From Bacteroides ovatus (GTDB taxonomy: Bacteria; Bacteroidota; Bacteroidia; Bacteroidales; Bacteroidaceae), in NCBI GenBank assembly GCA_030844565.1, contig JAUUNK010000197.1, positions 1 through 9,519 of the forward strand: a DNA stretch of 9,519 bases. The letters run 5' to 3'. The notes below the pieces were generated by a model. The model searched no databases and was not told the origin of the DNA. It saw only the letters and a program-made list of their open reading frames with translations. This document shows positions 1 through 7,685 of this stretch, piece after piece. How positions within the stretch are numbered: the first letter of the stretch is position 1; every line of letters starts with the position of its first letter. Both the position numbers and the translations under genes were made by a program.

Positions 1-7
1 ATGCAAA

Positions 8-670
8 CTAGCGGCTTAGATTTAACATTCCAACAGGGTTTTCGGACTGACCCGAACAAAGTTCGTTTCCACATACGCCATTTACATTTTCATCAATGAT
101 GACTGCGTCCGGTTTATATTGAAAAGAGGAAGTTATTATCTCTTTGGGATTTTCCAGAAGTATAACTGTGAAACCTGGTGAGAGTGATTTTTTCAGATCA
201 TTGCTGAATGTTTTGTCGGACATAACCAATAAGATGGAGTAGTTATCGTTGGAAGAAACAACTTCTTTTTCTTTCCCGGTGGTGCTTGGAGTTAATCTCC
301 ACGACGGCATCTCTGTGGGTAGGGTGATGCTCTCCTGTATGTCTTTGTTTGTCTGTTCGGCAATTAATGGAGTCTGAGCAAAGATACCACGGGAAGGGCT
401 TCGTAGCAATGTCAACGGAAGATGGGCCAAATGGAATAGGTTAGTGGTAGCTAACTTTAATTTAGTAGAATTTTCTGCCAAAAGATATGCCAGTAGACAG
501 GCAAATAGTCCTGTGATGATACTGCTCTCCACAAGTGGTAAGCATGTAAATAATCTCTCTGGAAGGGAATTCATACTCTCAGCATGCTGAATGTTCGTAA
601 ACTTGACTCCGGTTTCCAAAAGGGAAAGAGTCTGAGAAAATAACAAGATGATAAAATAAAAAAGTTTCAT
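8..670 (-). CDS. Membrane-anchored protein with half of a degenerate response-regulator receiver domain
   Basis: I do not recognise a named gene. The 220-residue product has a hydrophobic N-terminus (residues 3-18, signal peptide or first membrane segment), a second hydrophobic stretch at about 49-65, a polar linker, and from about 143 to 205 a stretch resembling the first half of a receiver domain. The best match to a receiver is the region around Asp193, followed by GNELC, which lines up with the SDVMMPRMNGYELC segment of the HTCS in this window. The acidic pair that should bind Mg2+ after the first strand (VDD) is VMS here, so phosphorylation is doubtful. The domain stops just after the phosphoacceptor region, so roughly half of a usual 120-residue receiver is missing. 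The start has no clear Shine-Dalgarno; a near-consensus -7 element (TACAATTTG, one extra base) lies about 35 bp upstream at 706-714. It may be a real short protein or a truncated relative of membrane-bound Bacteroides regulators. Confidence 0.55.
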   Translation of the reverse strand: MKLFYFIILLFSQTLSLLETGVKFTNIQHAESMNSLPERLFTCLPLVESSIITGLFACLLAYLLAENSTKLKLATTNLFHLAHLPLTLLRSPSRGIFAQTPLIAEQTNKDIQESITLPTEMPSWRLTPSTTGKEKEVVSSNDNYSILLVMSDKTFSNDLKKSLSPGFTVILLENPKEIITSSFQYKPDAVIIDENVNGVCGNELCSGQSENPVGMLNLSR

Positions 671-767
671 GTTTCTATTAATTTAGTTAATTGGTTTTGT
701 ATCTTCAAATTGTAGTATTAGCCCATTATTAATTTATTCTTTATTTATTGAGTACAAGTATAGAGTT

Positions 768-795
768 TTTGACAATCCATTAAAGGGTATATTTG
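768..795 (+). promoter_or_regulatory. Candidate Bacteroides-type promoter reading toward gpmA
   Basis: TTTG at 768-771 and TATATTTG at 788-795 match the -33 (TTTG) and -7 (TAnnTTTG) elements known for Bacteroides. The 16-base spacing is slightly short, and the site lies about 380 bases before gpmA, so it would give a long leader or drive an unseen transcript. In such AT-rich sequence a chance match is quite possible. Confidence 0.3.
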
Positions 796-832
796 TAGAC
801 GTTTGGTGTGTTTTTGGGTAATTTTGTGGTAA

Positions 833-849
833 ATGAAATAGTATTTCAT
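833..849. promoter_or_regulatory. Perfect 17-base palindrome, possible operator
   Basis: ATGAAATA-G-TATTTCAT has two perfect 8-base arms around one central base. This is the size and symmetry of a site for a dimeric transcription factor. It lies about 40 bases downstream of the candidate promoter at 768-795 and about 165 bases upstream of the minus-strand gene, so it could serve either direction. No known regulator motif is recognised. Confidence 0.35.
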
Positions 850-948
850 CTAAAGTGGATAATTTAGCTTAGATAAGAGGAGAATATAGAAGAGAAATTA
901 GAAGAGTGTTTAAGATGTTTTGTTATTCTCACTTATGAAATAATTGAG

Positions 949-962
949 ATATTTATAAATAT
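949..962. repeat. Perfect 14-base AT-only palindrome
   Basis: ATATTTATAAATAT is its own reverse complement. Because it contains only A and T in an AT-rich spacer, it may be chance. It could also be a site for DNA bending or a small operator; nothing else supports either. Confidence 0.25.
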
Positions 963-981
963 AATTCTTTGAATAATGGCA

Positions 982-1010
982 TTTGTAAAGTTAGGAATGC
1001 TGCATGTTTG
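982..1010 (+). promoter_or_regulatory. Second weak promoter candidate for gpmA
   Basis: TTTG at 982-985 and CATGTTTG at 1003-1010 are spaced by 17 bases. The second matches TAnnTTTG except for its first base. Transcription from here would give a leader of about 160 bases that includes the mini-ORF at 1086 and the inverted repeat at 1108-1128. It is better placed than the candidate at 768-795 but poorer in sequence. Confidence 0.25.
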
Positions 1011-1085
1011 GATAAAAATATATATCTAAACGAAAAAATAAAGTAACTGTTCTCTTTTCTTAATTTATTTGAGAAGGAATAACCT

Positions 1086-1109
1086 ATGAGAAGACCATTG
1101 GGGAATTAG
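1086..1109 (+). CDS. Possible seven-residue leader peptide upstream of gpmA
   Basis: ATG AGA AGA CCA TTG GGG AAT TAG encodes MRRPLGN. A purine-rich stretch GAGAAGGA (1071-1078) sits seven bases before the ATG, which is good ribosome-site geometry. The stop codon touches a 6-base inverted repeat (1108-1128). Such an arrangement can act in attenuation, but a seven-codon frame arises easily by chance and no peptide family is recognised. Confidence 0.2.
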   Translation: MRRPLGN

Positions 1110-1128
1110 TTCATTCTTAAGGTGAACT
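1108..1128 (+). promoter_or_regulatory. Short inverted repeat in the gpmA leader
   Basis: AGTTCA and TGAACT flank a 9-base spacer that itself contains CTTAAG. In RNA it could form a small hairpin; in DNA it could be an operator half-site pair. It has no U-tract, so it is not an intrinsic terminator. Confidence 0.25.
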
Positions 1129-1178
1129 TTGAGACCTCCTAAACTGTTGTATACGCAAATAAAGAAAGGAGAGACCAG

Positions 1179-1925
1179 ATGAAGAAAATTGTATTGCTCC
1201 GTCACGGGGAAAGTACATGGAATAAAGAAAACCGCTTTACCGGATGGACAGATGTGAACTTATCCGAAAATGGAATAGTAGAAGCTGAGCGTGCCGGTAT
1301 AACCTTAAAAGAATATGGCTTTAATTTTGACCGGGCGTACACGTCCTATCTGAAACGCGCTGTCAAAACGCTCAATTGTGTGCTCGATAAAATGGACCTC
1401 GATTGGATTCCGGTGGAGAAAACATGGCGTCTTAACGAGAAACATTACGGTGATTTGCAGGGGCTGAATAAGGCGGAAACGGCTGCTAAATATGGCGAAC
1501 AGCAAGTCTTAATATGGCGTCGTAGCTATGACATAGCTCCCAACCCGCTAGGGGAAAGGGATTTGAGAAATCCACGTTTTGATTACCGTTATCACAAAGT
1601 GCCAGATGATGAGTTGCCTCGTACAGAGTCTTTGAAAGATACTATCGACCGGATAATGCCTTATTGGGAAGCAAATATTCTTCCCACGCTGAGAGATGTA
1701 CATTCTTTACTAGTAGTAGCTCATGGAAATAGCCTGAGGGGTATTATCAAGAATTTGAAAAAGATTTCTAATGAGGATATTGTAAAACTGAACCTACCCA
1801 CTGCCATTCCTTATGTATTCGAGTTTGATGAACATCTGAAACCCGTTAATGATTATTTTTTAGGAAATCAGGAAGAGATTAGGAAGATGATGGAGGCAGT
1901 GGCGAATCAAGGAAAGAAAGGTTGA
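1179..1925 (+). CDS. gpmA: 2,3-bisphosphoglycerate-dependent phosphoglycerate mutase
   Basis: This enzyme interconverts 3-phosphoglycerate and 2-phosphoglycerate in glycolysis and gluconeogenesis, in the cytosol, through a phosphohistidine intermediate. The 248 residues are the normal length for the dPGM family. The signature LLRHGESTWN places the catalytic His at residue 9; Arg60, Glu87 (in LNEKHYGDLQGLNK), the Arg114-Arg115 pair and the second catalytic His182 (in VVAHGNSLRG) all fall where the family has them, so the protein should be active. The ATG is supported by AAAGGAG at about 1165-1171, eight bases upstream, and by the start of the family signature at residue 2. It stands alone, with a long AT-rich spacer upstream and a hairpin terminator downstream facing the convergent sulfatase gene. 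Confidence 0.97.
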   Translation: MKKIVLLRHGESTWNKENRFTGWTDVNLSENGIVEAERAGITLKEYGFNFDRAYTSYLKRAVKTLNCVLDKMDLDWIPVEKTWRLNEKHYGDLQGLNKAETAAKYGEQQVLIWRRSYDIAPNPLGERDLRNPRFDYRYHKVPDDELPRTESLKDTIDRIMPYWEANILPTLRDVHSLLVVAHGNSLRGIIKNLKKISNEDIVKLNLPTAIPYVFEFDEHLKPVNDYFLGNQEEIRKMMEAVANQGKKG

Positions 1926-1961
1926 TTTGCAGGAAGGCAAATTAATAGGTATAAAAAAGAA

Positions 1962-1986
1962 AGGCGGACTTTTTTTAAGCCCGCCT
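1962..1986. terminator. Bidirectional hairpin terminator between gpmA and the sulfatase gene
   Basis: AGGCGG and CCGCCT form the outer stem; after one A/C mismatch, CTT and AAG extend it around a five-T loop. Read on the minus strand it is followed by TTTCTTTTTTAT, a good U-tract, so it should terminate the sulfatase transcript 17 bases past its stop codon. Read on the plus strand it lies 36 bases after the gpmA stop and is followed by a weaker T-rich stretch (CATTTATTCTTC), so it probably serves both genes. Confidence 0.85.
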
Positions 1987-2003
1987 CATTTATTCTTCTA
2001 TAT

Positions 2004-3527
2004 TTATTTCTCCGGTAACTTCACTGAGAAATGCTGATTAGGAGTGTGCTGTTCAAAAATTATTTGCTTCATTTCCTCTACAATGTCGGGATGTTCTGCG
2101 GCAACATTGTGATCTTCGTGAATGTCCGTAGCGAGGTTGTAAAGGAACGGTTTACCGCCTTTTACCACCATTTTCCAATCTCCCATACGTACACCGATCT
2201 GGTTTGTTTCATCAAATTCCCAGTAGAGGAAATCATGTTCTTTTTGCTTCTTTTTACCTAGCAGGGTTGGAGCAAAGGAGATACCGTCAAAGTAATCCAC
2301 TTCTTTATCTTTGTTAGTGTACTTCTTTTGGAAGTTCTTTACTCCGACAATATCGCAGAAAGTTGGCATAAGGTCATAGAAGGCACAGATGTGGTCGTTG
2401 ACTGTTCCGGCGGCTACACGTCCCGGCCAGCGGGCGATGAATGGGATACGGATACCTCCTTCGTAACATTGGCGTTTCAGACCGCGCAACTTACCATCTC
2501 TTCCAAAGAAAGTAGGGTCGGCTCCGCCTTCTTCATGAGGTCCGTTATCGCTGGAGAAGATTACCAGTGTATTCTCGTCCAGACCTTTTTCTTTCAGTTT
2601 TTTCAGTACTTCGCCTACGTAGTAGTCCAGGCGGGTAATCATACCGGCAAACTGGGCATGTACATGCGTGATGGCATTGTAGCGTGAACCTTCGCTTCCC
2701 CTGAAAGCTTTGTCGGGATCGAACTTAGCCTTGTAGCCGTTGAGAATTGAATCTTCCGGTTGCACCAATTCGGCATGGGGCAATGTGTAAGTGAAGATGC
2801 CGAAGAAAGGTTGTTTATCATCCTGTTTGTCCAGCCATTCAAGGGCTTTCTGATGAATCAGGTCGGCAGAATACTGCGGACGTTTGTGATAGTCGGGACC
2901 ATACATCGGATATTTGATATTCTCTTCCATCACCACACGTACTGTTCCGGTGTCTCCCAACGCTTTGCTGTAGCGGTTGAGGAAGTTGGGATAATACAAG
3001 TGGGCCTGGAACTGGCAGATATAACCGTAGTATTCGTCCACTCCACGTTTGTCCGGTGTGGAACAAGAACCTTCATAGCCTCCCGCCCATTTGCCGAACA
3101 TGCCGGTTGTATAACCGTTGTCCTTCATGATTTCCGGGAGAATCACATGTTCCGGGTCGTAGGGATGTTGTCCTACAACAGAAAACTCTTTGTTGTTTCC
3201 GTACATCACCATAGGCACATTGCGCCAATATTCCTTATTGCCACGTACTTCGCAATGTCCTGTGTGTTGCCCTGTCATAAAAGATGCTCGCGAGGGTGCA
3301 CTTACCGGGCTTCCGGCATAGGCTTGAGTGAAGCGCATGCCTTCGCGTGCCATGTTATCTATGTTAGGGGTACTGATGTACGGTTGCCCGTAGCATCCCA
3401 AGTCTCCATACCCCATGTCATCGCATAGGATAAAGATAATGTTGGGCTTTTGATTCTTCTGTCCCGCAAAGGAGAGAGAAGATAAGAGCAGCCCGCTACT
3501 CATGAGGATAATTGATTTACTGTCCAT
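2004..3527 (-). CDS. Secreted Ser-type sulfatase (family S1)
   Basis: A 507-residue exported sulfatase that should hydrolyse a sulfate ester on a sugar, probably in the periplasm. Residues 1-21 form a signal peptide ending SFA-GQ with no lipobox Cys. The alkaline-phosphatase-type fold is shown by Asp36-Asp37 (metal ligands, in ILCDDMGYGD), the SAPSR motif at 76-80 in which Ser76 is the residue converted to formylglycine, GKW (Lys146), His251, SSDNGPH (Asp327-Asn328, metal ligands), Lys351 with EGGIR, and the C-terminal subdomain (RMGDWKMV). A Ser-type site needs a radical SAM sulfatase maturase encoded elsewhere. The exact sugar and sulfate position cannot be read from the sequence; galactose, GalNAc or GlcNAc sulfates of host glycans are plausible. 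It follows the HTCS gene by 33 bp with no promoter-like element or Shine-Dalgarno between them, so it is likely in one operon with it. Confidence 0.93.
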   Translation of the reverse strand: MDSKSIILMSSGLLLSSLSFAGQKNQKPNIIFILCDDMGYGDLGCYGQPYISTPNIDNMAREGMRFTQAYAGSPVSAPSRASFMTGQHTGHCEVRGNKEYWRNVPMVMYGNNKEFSVVGQHPYDPEHVILPEIMKDNGYTTGMFGKWAGGYEGSCSTPDKRGVDEYYGYICQFQAHLYYPNFLNRYSKALGDTGTVRVVMEENIKYPMYGPDYHKRPQYSADLIHQKALEWLDKQDDKQPFFGIFTYTLPHAELVQPEDSILNGYKAKFDPDKAFRGSEGSRYNAITHVHAQFAGMITRLDYYVGEVLKKLKEKGLDENTLVIFSSDNGPHEEGGADPTFFGRDGKLRGLKRQCYEGGIRIPFIARWPGRVAAGTVNDHICAFYDLMPTFCDIVGVKNFQKKYTNKDKEVDYFDGISFAPTLLGKKKQKEHDFLYWEFDETNQIGVRMGDWKMVVKGGKPFLYNLATDIHEDHNVAAEHPDIVEEMKQIIFEQHTPNQHFSVKLPEK

Positions 3528-3560
3528 AGTAATTTTGTGTTAGATAGTGTTATAAATTAA

Positions 3561-6500
3561 TTATGGTTTTTCGTTAGGGTCGCCGTCCGGTGCGGCTTTT
3601 TGTTTTATTTTCTCCTTATACCGGGTAGGAGTTTCACCGGTGTATTGCTTAAACGCCGTGCTGAAGTAGCGGGCGGTCGTGAATCCTGTCTTCTCGGCAA
3701 TCTCGGTGAACGAGAGGTCGGTGGTGCTAATCAGTGAGATGGCTTTCTCCATACGGAATTTAGTGATGTAGTCGTTGGCTCCCATGTTAGTAATAGCTTT
3801 TAGCTTGTTGTAGAGAGAGGCACGGCTCATACCTATTTCTTTGCAAAGCAGAGACACGTCCAGTTCCGTATTTTCCAGATTTTCCCGGACAATCTTATTC
3901 AGTTTCATCAAGAAAGTTTCGTCTGCCGGGCTGAATGTACTTTCTTGGGGAAGAGGGAGAAGCCCGGCATCCTGATAGCGTTTCTTGGTAGATTCCCGCT
4001 GTTTCAGGCGGTTGCGGAGAAGTGCAAGCAGCATTTCTATCTCGAAAGGCTTGGTAAGATAGGCATCCGCTCCATTCTTGTAGCCGTGGAGCTGGCTCCG
4101 TTCGTCGTCCCGTGCCGTGAGCAGGATAACGGGTATATGGCTGATAAGCAGGTCTTCTTTAATGTTTTTACACAGTTCATAGCCATTCATGCGGGGCATC
4201 ATGACGTCGCTTACTATGATGTCCGGCAACTGGCTTTTGACAAGTCGAAGGGCTTCCACACCGTCCGTAGCTACGTAGACTTTCCTGAAACTATCCGCCA
4301 GCGTTTTACTTAAGAAATCTGTCAGGTCCGGGTTGTCATCTACTATCAGGATGGTAAATGAATTGGTTTCTATAGTTTCTTCCTCCGGAGTTTCTTCTTT
4401 CATGTCGTCTGTTATCAGTTCATTGAGATAGGGCTTGGGCTGGCAGATGACCTCTCCCGCAACTAGAGTCACAGGCAATTCAAAGAAGAAGGTGGCGCCA
4501 GGACCTTCATTGTCACGGGCTCCAATGCTTCCTCCGTGGAGTTCGACTAGTATTTTAGAGTATGAAAGTCCGATGCCTGTCCCGTTTTGTTCATTGCTGC
4601 CTTGATAGAAACGAGTGAAGAGTCTTCCTGTGTCCACATGTTGCAATCCGCAACCTTCGTCGACTACGGATATGCGTACCCTTTTTTCGTCAGGTAGCAG
4701 CTCGGAGAGGAGGGTGATTTCCGTGTGCTCCGGGCTATGTTTTAAGGCGTTGATAAGCAGGTTGCTGAGGATAATTTCGCATTTTTCTTTATCGAAATTC
4801 ACAGTCCCGATACGAGAGTCGAGTTGGCAACGGATGTGGATGTCTTTGGCTTCTCCTTCGTTGGTAAAGTCCTGTGCAAGCGTTTCTATCCATTCGTTAA
4901 GGAGATGGGGATGCAGTTGTAGCTTGCTCCCCCCTACTTCCATCTTGCGCACGTCGAGCACCATATTGATAAGGTTTTTCATCCGTTGTGCCTGCCGGTA
5001 GATAGACCTTAGAGGAAGAAAGTTTGTGTCGGCAGGAGACAGGGTTTTCAGCAGGCGGCTCAGTGGTGCATGGATAAGTGTCAGCGGAGTACGGAGTTCG
5101 TGGCTGATGTTGATAAGGAAACGTACTTTTTCTTCGTATACCTGCTGTTCGTGTTCCTTCATTGCCCATTTCAGCTTTTCTTCTTTCCGGCGGAGGGTAG
5201 TGCGGAAAGCTTGAATGATGGCGGCAGCTACGAGCGTGGCGCACAATAGAACAAACCACCATGTCTTGTACCAGGGCGGGAGGATGGTAAGTGATAGAAT
5301 CTTTTGGTCGGGAATCCAATTACCGTCTTTCCGGGTGCATGATGCCTGGATGTGGTAAGTTCCCGGTGGAAGCGAACGCAGAACAAGTTCCGGGTCATAA
5401 GACTCAATCGGCTCATTGCTCAATCCCGTAATATGGTAGCGGTAGACTTTTTGCCGGAAGATGTCCTGTTCTTTGGTCATGATACGGATGATAATGTTAC
5501 TGTTGGAAGGAGCCTCGATGCCCGGGCCCTCTTCCTTTATCAGTTTGCTATGTGCCGATTCGCCGTTGACTACTACGTCCGACAGTTGTAGTTGTGGAAT
5601 TTCCGAGGTTTCGAGCGGTAGATTATGGTTGATGTATAGCAACCCTCTCACGCCCCCCAGATACACATCGCCTTGTTCCGTCAGCAACCGGGGCTTAGAA
5701 AGATACTCGTTCAGGAGTGCTCCGTCGGATTCGCCGAACAGTACAAACTTCTTTTCATTTATGAGCCAGGCGAATAGCATGTGGTCAGTACCTATCCACA
5801 CTTTGCCGCGGTGGTCGCATTTGATAGAAATGGCTTCGGTGAAGAGTGGGGTTGGGATGTATTTATGTATACCGGTGGTAGGTGTGTAATGGCTGATGCC
5901 GTAGTTGCTTCCTATCCAGAAACAGCCGTGTTCATCACGGGAAATAGAGTTGAAAAGAGTGTCGCGGCGGACTTCCAGTAACACCTTTATATGATTAGTG
6001 CGGTTGTTCAGTTCATAGATACAGTGACTGTCATTTATGTAGGTATACTCTTCGGTATGTCCGATGGGCAATACAGTTCCGAAAATATCTTTTCCTTCTT
6101 CCTCGGTGACCAGGCGGAATTGTCTGTCGGTAAGGTTGTATTGGTAGATATGTTCTCCCAAAATCAGGATATTGCCGGGGGGATTTTGGTAGAGGTTCAC
6201 CGTTTTACCCCGGCCACAAAGGCGGGTGGTAGTTTCTTTATCGATAATGAAAAAAGGTTGTTTTTCGCCCGTGGCAGGGTTGAACACAAACAATCCTTGT
6301 GAGAAGAGGGATAGTAGCAACTTTCCCGGAGTAAAGGAAGTGATGGAAGCTACTTTGTCTTCCCAAGTCGAAGGATAATGGGTAAACTTTTCCGTGCGTG
6401 GATTATAACTGTTAAGCCCTCCGCCGTCCGTGCCTATCCAGATTCGTTCCGGCGATTCTTGGTGGAGGCTTAAAACGGTATTGTTGGTCAGTCCACGGTC

Positions 6501-7532
6501 ATTGCCGGGAATCACGTCCGTGTAGGTATTCATGGAGACTTCACGGATGCTGAATAGTCCGTTGCGGATACTTCCCGCCCACATATTGTTATTTTGATCG
6601 TTGTAGAGGCACAGGATGGAATTAGAGGGAAGAGAATAATATTCTCCGCCGGGAACATGCTCGAGCAGGAAAAATTGTCCTGTTTCGGGGTCAAGGACAT
6701 TGATGCCTCCTCCGTCAGTACCTATCCAGATGTGGGAGTTTCGCTGCACCATGCTTAACACCACATTGTTACTGAGCGCGGAGTTTGAAGTGTCATAAGA
6801 AGCCAGCAATTTTCCTTCTTTTGAGTAGCAACGTATCCCTTTATTATAAGGAGCAATCCATGTTCGTTGTTGGGAGTCGATAGTCATGCTCATAATTTCC
6901 CGCCCACAGTCGAAAGGGGGAAGGGAGTATTTTCCTGTGTGGAGGTTAAGTAGCAGCAACCCTTGCCAACGGCTACAACACAATGCGGTATCTTCGTCCC
7001 ATAAACTAAGGGAAGTAATGTTGAAATTGGGCTCTATCTTAAACTGTTGTAGAAGCCGTAGCGCACCATCTTTGTAGTTGTAAAAATAGACTTTGTTGCT
7101 CGATCCGAAAAGAACACCTTCGGGTGTCAGGCATGAGGAGAAAGCGATGATACGCCGGTTTTTATCATCTGTCATCGTTTCAAAATCATCGCTCGAGCGT
7201 CGGTAACGGGCTATGCCTTTGTCTGTCAGTATCCATATATTATGTTGACCGTCTTCGATGAGTTGTTGAATATAGTTATGTGGCAGAGATTGAGAATTGT
7301 TTGCCTGGTGCTGATACTTTTTAAGTTCGTGTCCGTCAAATCGTCCCAGCCCCGACTTCGTACCTATCCACACGAAACCCCGTTCGTCCGTGAGGACGCA
7401 GCGCACGGTAGAAGGCAATCCTTCTTTCAGGGAGATTTGCTTATAGTAATAATGTCCCGCACGAAGGGGAAGAATGCCTATAAGCAATAAGATAACTGCG
7501 ATGCAAAGGGCAATATGGAAACTTATTTTCAT
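3561..7532 (-). CDS. Hybrid two-component system (HTCS) glycan sensor and regulator
   Basis: One 1323-residue polypeptide combines sensor, kinase and DNA-binding regulator, the form Bacteroides uses to switch on polysaccharide utilisation genes. In order: signal anchor (5-24); periplasmic beta-propeller region (about 28-640) with repeated WIGT motifs near 55, 269, 365, 539 and 579; a Y_Y_Y domain (about 685-752); a membrane segment (757-775); HisKA with His811 in ISHELRTPL; HATPase with an N-box around Asn928, DEGCGL at 958 and GTGIGL at 984; a receiver (about 1058-1175) with DD at 1065-1066, phosphoacceptor Asp1109 and Lys1161; and an AraC-type helix-turn-helix region (about 1215-1308). All catalytic residues are present, so it should signal. 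The ligand is unknown; in characterised HTCS proteins it is a breakdown oligosaccharide or monosaccharide bound in the periplasm. The immediate downstream sulfatase suggests a sulfated glycan. The ribosome site is weak. Confidence 0.96.
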   Translation of the reverse strand: MKISFHIALCIAVILLLIGILPLRAGHYYYKQISLKEGLPSTVRCVLTDERGFVWIGTKSGLGRFDGHELKKYQHQANNSQSLPHNYIQQLIEDGQHNIWILTDKGIARYRRSSDDFETMTDDKNRRIIAFSSCLTPEGVLFGSSNKVYFYNYKDGALRLLQQFKIEPNFNITSLSLWDEDTALCCSRWQGLLLLNLHTGKYSLPPFDCGREIMSMTIDSQQRTWIAPYNKGIRCYSKEGKLLASYDTSNSALSNNVVLSMVQRNSHIWIGTDGGGINVLDPETGQFFLLEHVPGGEYYSLPSNSILCLYNDQNNNMWAGSIRNGLFSIREVSMNTYTDVIPGNDRGLTNNTVLSLHQESPERIWIGTDGGGLNSYNPRTEKFTHYPSTWEDKVASITSFTPGKLLLSLFSQGLFVFNPATGEKQPFFIIDKETTTRLCGRGKTVNLYQNPPGNILILGEHIYQYNLTDRQFRLVTEEEGKDIFGTVLPIGHTEEYTYINDSHCIYELNNRTNHIKVLLEVRRDTLFNSISRDEHGCFWIGSNYGISHYTPTTGIHKYIPTPLFTEAISIKCDHRGKVWIGTDHMLFAWLINEKKFVLFGESDGALLNEYLSKPRLLTEQGDVYLGGVRGLLYINHNLPLETSEIPQLQLSDVVVNGESAHSKLIKEEGPGIEAPSNSNIIIRIMTKEQDIFRQKVYRYHITGLSNEPIESYDPELVLRSLPPGTYHIQASCTRKDGNWIPDQKILSLTILPPWYKTWWFVLLCATLVAAAIIQAFRTTLRRKEEKLKWAMKEHEQQVYEEKVRFLINISHELRTPLTLIHAPLSRLLKTLSPADTNFLPLRSIYRQAQRMKNLINMVLDVRKMEVGGSKLQLHPHLLNEWIETLAQDFTNEGEAKDIHIRCQLDSRIGTVNFDKEKCEIILSNLLINALKHSPEHTEITLLSELLPDEKRVRISVVDEGCGLQHVDTGRLFTRFYQGSNEQNGTGIGLSYSKILVELHGGSIGARDNEGPGATFFFELPVTLVAGEVICQPKPYLNELITDDMKEETPEEETIETNSFTILIVDDNPDLTDFLSKTLADSFRKVYVATDGVEALRLVKSQLPDIIVSDVMMPRMNGYELCKNIKEDLLISHIPVILLTARDDERSQLHGYKNGADAYLTKPFEIEMLLALLRNRLKQRESTKKRYQDAGLLPLPQESTFSPADETFLMKLNKIVRENLENTELDVSLLCKEIGMSRASLYNKLKAITNMGANDYITKFRMEKAISLISTTDLSFTEIAEKTGFTTARYFSTAFKQYTGETPTRYKEKIKQKAAPDGDPNEKP

Positions 7533-7602
7533 GTACTGCTAGGTTAACAAATTCGTTATTTTGATTCTACATCGGTATGGAGTATAAAATTGCTTCAGTA
7601 GA

Positions 7603-7610
7603 CAAAGATA
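7603..7610 (-). promoter_or_regulatory. -7 promoter element for the HTCS gene
   Basis: On the minus strand this reads TATCTTTG, an exact match to the Bacteroides -7 consensus TAnnTTTG. It would place the transcript start about 65 bases before the HTCS start codon. No convincing -33 TTTG is seen at the right distance, only a T-rich stretch further upstream. Confidence 0.5.
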
Positions 7611-7628
7611 AGGTTTACGGATGAATAT

Positions 7629-7640
7629 TTGTTAAAACAA
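7629..7640. promoter_or_regulatory. Inverted repeat between divergent promoters
   Basis: TTGTT-AA-AACAA is an inverted repeat with 5-base arms. It sits between the HTCS and kinase -7 elements, and a related TTAACAA lies at 7544-7550 near the HTCS start. This is where a shared operator would be expected, but the repeat is short and AT-rich. Confidence 0.25.
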
Positions 7641-7685
7641 GGAAGGTTATTAAACTATATTAAGTGATAATTGATGATGATTCTT

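Larger units (their letters stand above)
671..1178. other. AT-rich intergenic region between two divergent genes
   Basis: This gap of 508 bp lies between the starts of the receiver-like gene (minus) and gpmA (plus), so it should hold both promoters. I see no full-length gene on either strand. It contains a 17-base palindrome at 833-849, a 14-base AT palindrome at 949-962, two weak Bacteroides-type promoter candidates reading toward gpmA, and near its right end a possible seven-codon mini-ORF, a short inverted repeat and the gpmA ribosome binding site. The length is unusual for a housekeeping gene, which suggests regulation, an unrecognised small RNA, or decayed sequence. Confidence 0.6.

Noticed and set aside
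1..70. A frameshift that would restore the rest of the receiver domain in the left-end gene
   Set aside because: I translated the other two minus-strand frames here. One stops at once and the other gives residues with no receiver character, so no simple one-base correction is visible.
769..797. A sigma70-type promoter starting with TTGACA at 769
   Set aside because: The -35 hexamer is perfect, but the best -10 like sequence (TATATT) is only 13 bases away, and the primary Bacteroides sigma factor uses a different consensus.
2760..3428. A plus-strand frame of 222 codons opposite the sulfatase gene
   Set aside because: The minus-strand sulfatase has every active-site motif, a signal peptide and the right length; the plus-strand frame shows no recognisable domain and is a shadow frame.
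3582..3606. A small hairpin (GCCG...CGGC) followed by a T-rich run, on the plus strand
   Set aside because: It lies inside the end of the HTCS coding sequence, on the opposite strand, with only a 4-5 bp stem. No plus-strand gene ends before it, so I treat it as a coding coincidence.
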